A DNA stretch of 64,000 nt from Sequoia sempervirens (taxonomy: Eukaryota > Streptophyta > Pinopsida > Cupressales > Cupressaceae), in NCBI GenBank assembly GCA_007258455.2, contig VDFB02296858.1, forward strand, positions 1-64,000, in the 5' to 3' direction. Below, piece after piece: positions 56,452 through 64,000 of the stretch (position 1 is its first letter; the number at the start of each line of letters is the position of its first letter). Under the pieces are notes generated by a model that worked only from the letters and a program-made list of their open reading frames with translations, was not told where the DNA came from and searched no databases. Position numbers and translations under genes: made by a program.

Positions 56452-57382
56452 TGTCTATTAATATTCATTTTTTGTGAGTTAGATTTTATAGTTATAGGTT
56501 CATAACCATTCCCATGTCCAAGGGATATTTACTAATCGTGTCCACCTGGTTAAAGTCCTTTTATATTGCACTTACTCTAAGCTTTACCACTTTTCGTATT
56601 AGGTGGAATCTTTCACCCTTCTCTTTTTAATTTTGATTCTTTTAAGGATAACTAATTTTTAATTTTCAAGATGAAACTATGACTTATTTTAAAATTCTTG
56701 AAAGTTTAAATATTCATTGCATGCATGTTCCATTTTTTTAAGGTTTCCCATGGAGTGCTCATTGCACTAAAAATTCAAGATTGATCTTCATAATTTACAT
56801 CAATATGCATCCTTTGAGTTGTTTAAAAAAAAAATAGTTTGCATGTTGACTAATTATTTTACTTTGGCATGCATCAACCTAATAGTTCTTGTTGGCATCC
56901 TAATTTTTTGTGTTTCATTTTTTCTATGATCTACTCTAAAGGTTGTGAATTTTTACCTTATCCACCATGTTTTTGATAAATGACCTAAGAAATCTTAAAT
57001 GGGATCCCCAAGTGTCAAATGGTGCAAAGATTCTTAAAAATCCTAACTCTAATTTTTCTCCATCGTTTCCCTTGATATTCATGAGTTGTCATAGTTTCAG
57101 GATTTTGGGGGTATCCATACTTGTATGCCTTTCCTACCAATTGTGAAACCACACCTGGAACCCTTGTGAAGAAAAAATGTGTTGATTTTGTTGGCCTTTC
57201 ATAGTTTCTGCCATTTTCCCCAACCTTGAAGGTCCAAAACCCCATTGAAGGCCTTGTCAAATTTTGTCAAATTTTTCAAAGTTTCTATGTGTCGCATCCC
57301 ATCATCCCTTTTTGACTCATTCCCTCATATTCCCATCCCTAAAATTTTGACATCCCAACTTTTTGTTGCATCTTGAGAAGAT
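56452..57382 (+). mobile_element. Possible 3' LTR of the + strand gypsy element
   Basis: It starts TGTCTATT after the purine tract; the end is not defined and may be cut by the next LTR. No matching 5' LTR was identified. Otherwise nothing is recognisable here. Confidence 0.25.
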
Positions 57383-58926
57383 TGGTTGTCATTGATGTCA
57401 AATGTGTGTTGAAGATTGTATATGCTCTAGAGATAGTCAATGTGCAAAGATATCAGTTGGTGCAAGTTAGCATTGCAGTATATGGAAAAGTGGTGATCAT
57501 CCTAATGTCTAAGTGTGATGCGGAGGTGGATACACATGTTCTAATGTGTTTATAATATGTCCACATTGATATCTTTCCAGTTTGGTGTATTGTGCTTAGA
57601 GAAAAGTAGCAAAAGACGTGTTTAAGGCATTCACAGTATATATCCCAAGGTCACATAGTGTTTTGGTTTGCATCCTTCTGCAGAGTAAGATTTAGTCTTG
57701 CAGTTCAATAGATGAGTTGATAGAGATGTGAAGGTGTTATATCCAAGATTTCAAGTCATTACACCTATGGTGAAATGTGGAAGTGACCTGGAATTTTGGT
57801 CTATGCTTTGACAGGGAAAAGTGATGATGAAGGCTTGTTGGAATGATTTGTAATCCCCTAGTTGTGTTGATTTGATCATGTGGCTTTGTGGACATGCTCA
57901 GTGATGTCCAATGTATGCTATATTGGAGATTCAAGTAGTTTAGTACTCCGCAAGTTCTATTTTCAAGTGACAGTATGTTGCAATTGATTTCAGATGCCTA
58001 TTCTTCTACAAAATATAAGTTTGGTGTGCCAACAAAAGATTGTATAAATTAGTGGTATGAGTTTTTGTGGACCTTCTACATGTCTCAGAGTATCTCGTGT
58101 TTGAAGTGATATAGATATTTCTTGTTTCTAGTACTGCACAAATGTTTCAAGTCAGTTTGTGAAGATATGCTTTTATTGTGGCCGACTTGAGTATGTTAAT
58201 GATGTGCACCACTAATTTGAAATTGAGCAGAGTTCAAGGAGTGTTTGTAGATGTTGTATGAGTCATGTCAACTCATCTGGAATATATTTAAATAATGTTA
58301 TATTATTTGTGTATACCACCAATGAAGATGCAAGTCAACATGTTACAAGTTTCATTATTTCTTGTTTGTGGCGAACTTAATTTGTAATTACAAAGTGTGG
58401 GGATGATATATATTGAAGATAAAAGTTGTGGAGATGATCATGTGGAAGTGTGTGAAGATGTATGAGTGCATGAGCAGAGCGTGAAAAGATCCACTACAAA
58501 CCTAATGAGCATAACTGATGACTATCATTGGTTGAAGCCATAATATCAATCATATTTCAGTTGTTCTTTCTTCCAATTAGGGAGTAGTAGCTTCCTTGGG
58601 TTTTAGCCCATAAAACAAAGTCAGGGAGTAGTTGCTTCCTTGGTTTGTAGCCCAAAATCAAATTGTAAAGTGTTATTTACTTGTGAGGTTGGATTAGGAT
58701 AGTAGCTCCTAGTAGCATTTCTCATCGTGGTTTTTCCCCTGTGGGGTTTTCCACATAAATCTAGTGCATTTATGTTCTTGTGCATATTTTTATCTTCTTT
58801 CATGTTTTGATTATGTAGGTGAATGCTTAATTGGTTTAATTTAGCATCAACAGTAGTTAATCGTGATTTATTTTTAAAGCATATTGATTCACCCCTCCTC
58901 TCAGTATTCTGGTGTGTTTAATACTA
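57383..58926 (+). mobile_element. ~1.54-kb LTR of the copia-type family, copy B
   Basis: It is homologous to 29800-31369 at its start (GTTGTCATTGATGTCAA) and end (TTTTTCCCCTGTGGGGTTTT, ACATAAATCTAGTGC, GATTCACCCCTCCTCTC). No primer site follows, so it looks like a solo or truncated LTR. The right boundary is approximate. Confidence 0.55.
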
Positions 58927-60416
58927 TTTCCACTAAGTCCCTTATCAAAGTTTTTGATTTGCCCCATCCTTGATACCTTCATGTGATAAGCTTTTTTTTT
59001 TTACATCATGTTAATGCTAGCAATCATGTTGATGTAAGTAGTCTTGATGATGTCATGCTAACATCATTAGCCTGTCAAAATTCCTTGTCCATCACATCCC
59101 TCAATACTTGTTTCATTGTATCTCTACTCCCCAAACTTCAATTCTTTGCATTCAAAAATAATCTCTAAGTATTTTGGAATCAAACTTCCGACCATCTCTT
59201 GTCTTTATATCTCTTTAGAGGTATCCCTAAACCTTGATCCTAACAGCCTTCCTTGTTGTGGTTACCTTGTTGGATTTACCCCATATCACATGCCTTCTAG
59301 CATGACTTCTTGGTCTTCCCTCATTCCACAATTCTCCTATGCTTCAATCTTGGCATGTGGTATGATTTTCCTCTAACCTAAATAGTTTGAAACTCCCACC
59401 TACCCTACTAGATGACCTTGAACTCCATTAATAACTTGGCCCTACAACTACTAGATTTAATTTGGTGATGCTAAAAAATCATTCTATATGCAAGTTTGCA
59501 CATATCCAAAGGGAAAATTGGCACTCAACTGATACCCCAATTATTACTACACAACCTGATGATTGACATGTCTTATTCAAGCCCTATTTTAGCTAATTAT
59601 TTATGTGATTTCCTCATATTTGCACAAAATTCCACATGTCATTAATGTTTGAGGGTATGATGATTGGGCATGGAGTGATTTTCTCATGGTTCCAAATGTT
59701 CATGGATCTCAAAGGAGTGATTCTAACATAAAACATTTATGAAGAGGGCAACTAGAGTATGGGCACCCCTTGTAATTACTGAGGTCACAATTTTTGGGGA
59801 TTTCCTTGCATGTTTGCACATTTCCCACTTTGGCACAAGTTGCAATGAGTATAAGGGCCTTCATTTTTCATTATTGAGATTATGGGAAAATTAGTTTGGA
59901 GAAGAAATTAGAAGAATACTCTTCTAGGAAGCTAAGGTTTTAGCTCTAGCAAAGGGAAAAGACATATTTTTGTATTTTGATGATTTAGGATCATCTCAAA
60001 CGTGTAATAAACTTATTGTAATCTATGAAGAATTATTTTAAAGTGTATAATGACCTTGATTGATTTTATTGATTGGAACTGTGTTTATTTTTGGATGTAT
60101 ATGTGACCGGTTGGCCAGGATGATTATTGTAAAAATATTGCAAGTATTTTTCATGGTGTATTTTCATAATAGTAAAGGAACTTTTTAGGCCTAGTTGTGG
60201 ATTGCTAAGTAGAATCATTTAATATTTTTCAAATGATATTATTTCTTTGAATGCATGTGTAGAACCTACTTTACTTATGTGCCTAAGGGGTATAGTCTTT
60301 AGTGAAACCTTCAATAAGGTGTCACACTGAGGTCTATTTCATTACATGTATTGAAGAAATCCATTAATTTATTGCCCTACTAGAATTGGCATTAGTTTTC
60401 TATTGACTCTACTTCT
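58927..60416. other. No recognisable feature
   Basis: AT-rich; short ORFs only (61 and 86 codons near 59.0-59.4 kb) without family resemblance. Confidence 0.4.
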
Positions 60417-60741
60417 TGTTAGAGTAAAATGTAATTCCTAATTAATTATTTATTTAATTATTAGGTTTTGTTTCCTCTAATTACTTAAGCTTACTTAAAT
60501 CATGTTCTTTTTACATGTCTCATGTCATAGGATGAGGTCACATGTCATGATTTTTTTTTATCCTTATCTAGGGTTTCTAGGTTTATTATCGTTTTATAAG
60601 GATTTTATATTGAATAATCATTATGATTCATGTTTTTTTGGATCAATAGCTTTTGGCCCCCATATTCTCTCTTTTTGTGATAGGTGTTTGATTGCAAGTG
60701 ATCTTTGGGAGTTGTGGAGTTGATTTTTCCCAACTTCAACA
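60417..60741 (+). mobile_element. 325-bp solo LTR candidate
   Basis: It starts TGTTAGAGTAAAATG and ends TTCAACA. It is the same family as 61610-61931 (shared TTTTTGTGA.AGG, GCA.GTGATCTTTGG). It lacks an adjacent primer site. Flanks CTTCT and ATTCT match at four of five bases, consistent with a solo LTR. Confidence 0.55.
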
Positions 60742-61609
60742 ATTCTCATCACCCCAACACATTAAAACAAAATAACTATAATCACTTTATTTCAGTTGTG
60801 TTGTATTAGTTTGTGCATGCTTCTATGTATGAGTGTATAACAATAATAGGGTTTGTTCACTAGTATTTTACACATTCTACATGATAAGACTTTTCTACTA
60901 TTTAAAGGTGCATAGCTTTGTATTCCTAAACCAACATGTAGGTACATTGTGGAAACCAAAATGGGGGTACACCATGCAATAAGTATGGTTTATGATAAAG
61001 TAATTATTCAATCCCAATAATATCATGTAATTCAGCACCTTAGGGATCCCCCCTTGGTCTAGGAGAACTAAAAGTGAAGGAGGTCCTACCCACCTCAATA
61101 ATTGTCCCTTAGTTGTCCAACCTAAAAATAAGTTTTGTGATACTCTTCTTGACAACCTTGGCACTTGGGAGATTATCTAGCCTTAGGTATTTGGGATTTA
61201 CAATAAATATCACCAACAAATTGGCATCATTACTAGGGATGCTTAAGTCAATATTCAATTTGAAGACACAATCTAATCAATAACCACAATGCAACCAATA
61301 AAAATGGCTCTTGGTTGATACTTTCAAAAATTCCTACTGATATATAGGTTATTTTCTCTTGATTTAAGGAGCAGTGACTATATCAAGGATAGTCTCATAA
61401 ATTATTTACAAGAACTTAAGAGGCTAGAAATGTAGAAAGGACAGTGAACCAAAGGTCAAGATATGCCCAATGTGATTTCCCTTAATGTGAGGAGACAACA
61501 TGATCAATGGAGAGCTAAGAATCTTGGTATGATTTTTGTATAGTTCTTAAAGTAATAAAAAAGTAGGTACTTTGGGTAGAATAGATGCATTGAAATATTA
61601 TCATTGATA
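60742..61609. other. No recognisable feature
   Basis: Spacer between two LTRs of one family. An 88-codon minus ORF at 60898-61164 is not recognised. Confidence 0.35.
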
Positions 61610-61931
61610 TGTTAGAGTAAAGGTTTTAGCTTAATTATGTTAATTAAGTTACCTTTATTCCTCTCTTAAGATTTCACTTTAGTTTGCATATTGTGACATT
61701 TAATTATTATATTAATTATTAAATGTCTACCTATTAGGGTTACTTTTAGGTTTTGCATGATCTACTTTTAAGGATTGATCTTTGTAATTATTTCAATTCA
61801 GTCAATGCAATCTCTCTTGAAGCTTGCAGAGCACCCTTGCTTTTTTGTCTCCATCTCTTCCTTTTTGTGACAGGTTACTTGCATGCAGGTGATCTTTGGA
61901 GACTGTGAAATTGGCTTTCTCAACTTGTACA
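61610..61931 (+). repeat. 5' LTR (322 bp) of a retrotransposon running off the right edge
   Basis: It starts TGTTAGAGTAAAGG and ends CTTGTACA, directly followed by the primer site. A second copy of the LTR is at 60417-60741. Confidence 0.75.
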
Positions 61932-61943
61932 TGGTATTAGAGC
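61932..61943 (+). promoter_or_regulatory. Primer-binding site, tRNA-Met type
   Basis: TGGTATTAGAGC immediately follows the LTR end and continues TCCAGACC. It has one change from the usual TGGTATCAGAGC. Confidence 0.8.
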
Positions 61944-64000
61944 TCCAGACCTACTGCTTCTTGTTCGTGTTTTGAAGGATTTTTGGAGCTTTGAGGGTTT
62001 GGGGTTTTGTCTCTTTTGATCCAGGGCATACTGTTTGATTGGAGCGTGGATTCAGCAAACCCCTTCTTGATTTATGAGGTTTTTCTTCTTCAACAAGGGT
62101 TGCAGGCTTCAAATCTGAATCCTCTTTGCTTTTTTTGCAAATTTTTGGTGGAGGGTGGTTTTAGAAGCATTTTGGCGGGCATTAGACCTCTCCATTGAAT
62201 CCAGAGCTTCCAGAATAGTCAAGATTGACCTTTGTTTTGTTAAATTTGGCTTTCGTTTGTCAGATCTGTGAGGGTTTGAAGAAAGGGCTTATTTTGCTAG
62301 ATCCAGGGGGTGCTTGATTTTTTGGAGCATTTTGAGCCCAAACGGACCTCACCGTTGCGTCTGTAGCAGCCATAAACCTAAAGATCGACTATAAATTTTC
62401 CTATATTTGGTCCAGTTGACTGTTGAGGCAAAAACAAATTGCCTATACGGCCTTACAGACTCTTCTACACACGGATCGAGAAAAAAAATCGCAATAAAAA
62501 TTCTCAGGTCGTCATTTTTTTTATAAATTTCTTTTTTCAAAATATATTTTAAAAAATCATTGAAAAAAATAAATTGTAAAAGTTTTTGATTTTTAAAAAT
62601 CAAACAAAAGTTTAAAAAAAAAAAAAGTATTTTTTAAAGGCTTGCAGGCATGGTACGCCTGCATAGGGTACTGCGCAGGTCCGTACCTACGCAATCCTGC
62701 ACAAGTCGTACCTGCTCTGCCCTATGAGGCTTGGTGGGGGTGGGCCCACATGCCCCCTAGCCCAAAGTTTTTTTTCAATTTTTTTTTTATTAAAAAAAAA
62801 TTATTTGTAAATTGTTTTTTTAATGTTTTTTTTTTTAAAAAGCATTTTCTGTAATAAGCCCAATTATGCATGTGCGGTGATGGCCATTTAGCCGTCAAAT
62901 TTAGGCCCGGATTTTTTCTGCGACGGTCGTATGACCGTCAAATTTAATCCAACACTAGTTTTTTCCCCCTTTGGAGTTGTTTTCTTCCAAAGGCTGTAAC
63001 TTGGGCATACGATATCGTTTTTTGGCAAATAAGATATCGTCAGAAAGCTGGTTCCGTCAAATTTCCAGTGGTGTGGGTCTCATCACCTGTTTTTATTGTT
63101 GGTGTATTATACAACCTGTTGAAGTTAAAGGAGTTGTTTTTAGTCCCAACCTCATAACTTTTGACCAGTTTCTCTATTTTTTGCAATCTCAAGGGCGCTG
63201 GAACCGTCTTTCAGAGATCTTCAATTCCATCCATGTAATTTTTCTAGATTTCACTCCAAGTACATTTTATTTATTTTTTTGTGTTTTCACACTCTGGTGA
63301 ATTACCTGGACATATTAGCTCTTGGGAACTTCTCGTTTGCATGGGATGCTTCGCTTTTGGCTGTTCTTCATGTACTTCCAATTTTTTTGTCCTTTGTGTG
63401 CATTTTGAGCATCTTTTGTAAGCAATATTTTCTATGTATACACACTGAGATAAAGTGCCACACTATTGTACATGTATTTTGGGGATTTTGCACATAAGGT
63501 TGTGCCATATTTTGTACTCGCATTGTATTATAAATTGCCATGGGGGGCTTGTGTAGTGCCTTTTTTTTTGCCATCACACCTTTGTCCGGTGAGTGTCCCT
63601 CCACAACAATAGTAGATCCATATGATTCCAACCTCATGCATGTGTGCTTTGTTTTGCACGCCACTTTTTTAGTTGCAGGTGCTTTCTTGTGCACTTTTAG
63701 ATGTTGTTTCTTCTCCTTCATGCACTACAGGGTGTTATACAACATTTTAGCAGATCTGTCAGGCTCTCCCAATCAGCATTATGGGGGGTATTATACTATT
63801 CATGCTAATGCTTCCTTGGTTCACCTTGGAAGGAATCTTCCATTCTCAGTTGATCAATGTTCTTCAGACTATTGGTACTTGTGCCATTTGTATCTTCATT
63901 CCAGGTGCCTTTGTTTGCCATCTGATTCGAGTAGTGTCATTTGGGGCACTCATGCAAATTGTTGTCTTCTTGATCCTGATCATCCCATCTTCAGAGGAGG
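61944..64000 (+). mobile_element. Long leader/interior of the right-edge retrotransposon
   Basis: At least 2 kb follow the primer site without recognisable gag or pol. At 62640-62720 short inverted repeats occur (GCAGGC...GCCTGC, AGGT...ACCT). CCGTCAAATTT appears three times (about 62892, 62935, 63053). ORFs of 109 and 117 codons near 63.0-63.7 kb are unrecognised. The element continues past the window. Confidence 0.45.

Noticed and set aside
1..64000. CRISPR arrays, bacterial operons or phage genes
   Set aside because: None seen. Spliced plant coding sequence and plant retroelements show a eukaryotic nuclear origin.

Overview
This window is nuclear plant DNA, most likely from a conifer or other large-genome gymnosperm. 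The evidence is one spliced plant gene with very long introns, an AT-rich background full of nested and decayed retroelements, and a Penelope-like retroelement with a GIY-YIG domain, a type described from conifers as Dryad. The species cannot be fixed from sequence alone.

The only host gene I can support is the C-terminal 290 residues of a cytosolic-type pyruvate kinase on the + strand: nine exons between 203 and 14269, with all splice junctions GT-AG and phase-consistent. The 5' part lies left of the window. Its seventh intron in the window is 8.8 kb. It holds two copies of a repeat carrying 5S rRNA-like sequence (resembling the Cassandra TRIM family), a 450-bp tandem duplication, a non-autonomous hAT-like element with an 8-bp target duplication inserted in the second duplicate, and inside that element a TA-flanked MITE and a perfect fold-back.

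From 14.3 to 31.4 kb come a tRNA-type SINE (16.6 kb) and a decayed Ty3/gypsy pol on the minus strand (18.0-22.1 kb). That pol is split by a LINE-type ORF1-only retroposon bounded by a 17-bp target duplication. Further decayed gypsy material (22.1-29.8 kb) contains one copy of a DNA transposon with ~30-bp terminal inverted repeats, and a ~1.57-kb LTR stops just before a 100-N gap. From 31.5 to 36.4 kb lies a nearly complete minus-strand Ty3/gypsy element: RT, protease, gag, primer-binding site and a 1977-bp 5' LTR. It is inactivated by a few point nonsense changes and one frameshift.

From 37.4 to 46.5 kb come a CA/TA microsatellite, the Penelope-like element (minus, 37.7-40.8 kb, with its 3' end tandemly duplicated), and a structurally complete but apparently non-coding LTR element (minus, 41.2-46.5 kb, LARD-like) with PBS, PPT and matching 5-bp target duplications. 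From 46.5 to 64 kb there are a decayed L1-type ORF2 (+), an unrecognised 162-codon ORF, a second SINE, a gypsy gag-bearing element (+) interrupted by a second copy of the DNA transposon, a second copy of the ~1.5-kb LTR family, and two copies of a ~323-bp LTR. The second of those has a tRNA-Met primer site and a long leader that runs off the right edge.

Apart from pyruvate kinase, the window is essentially transposon sediment. Its value lies in the order of nesting, the exact insertion boundaries, and the Penelope-like and 5S-derived families.
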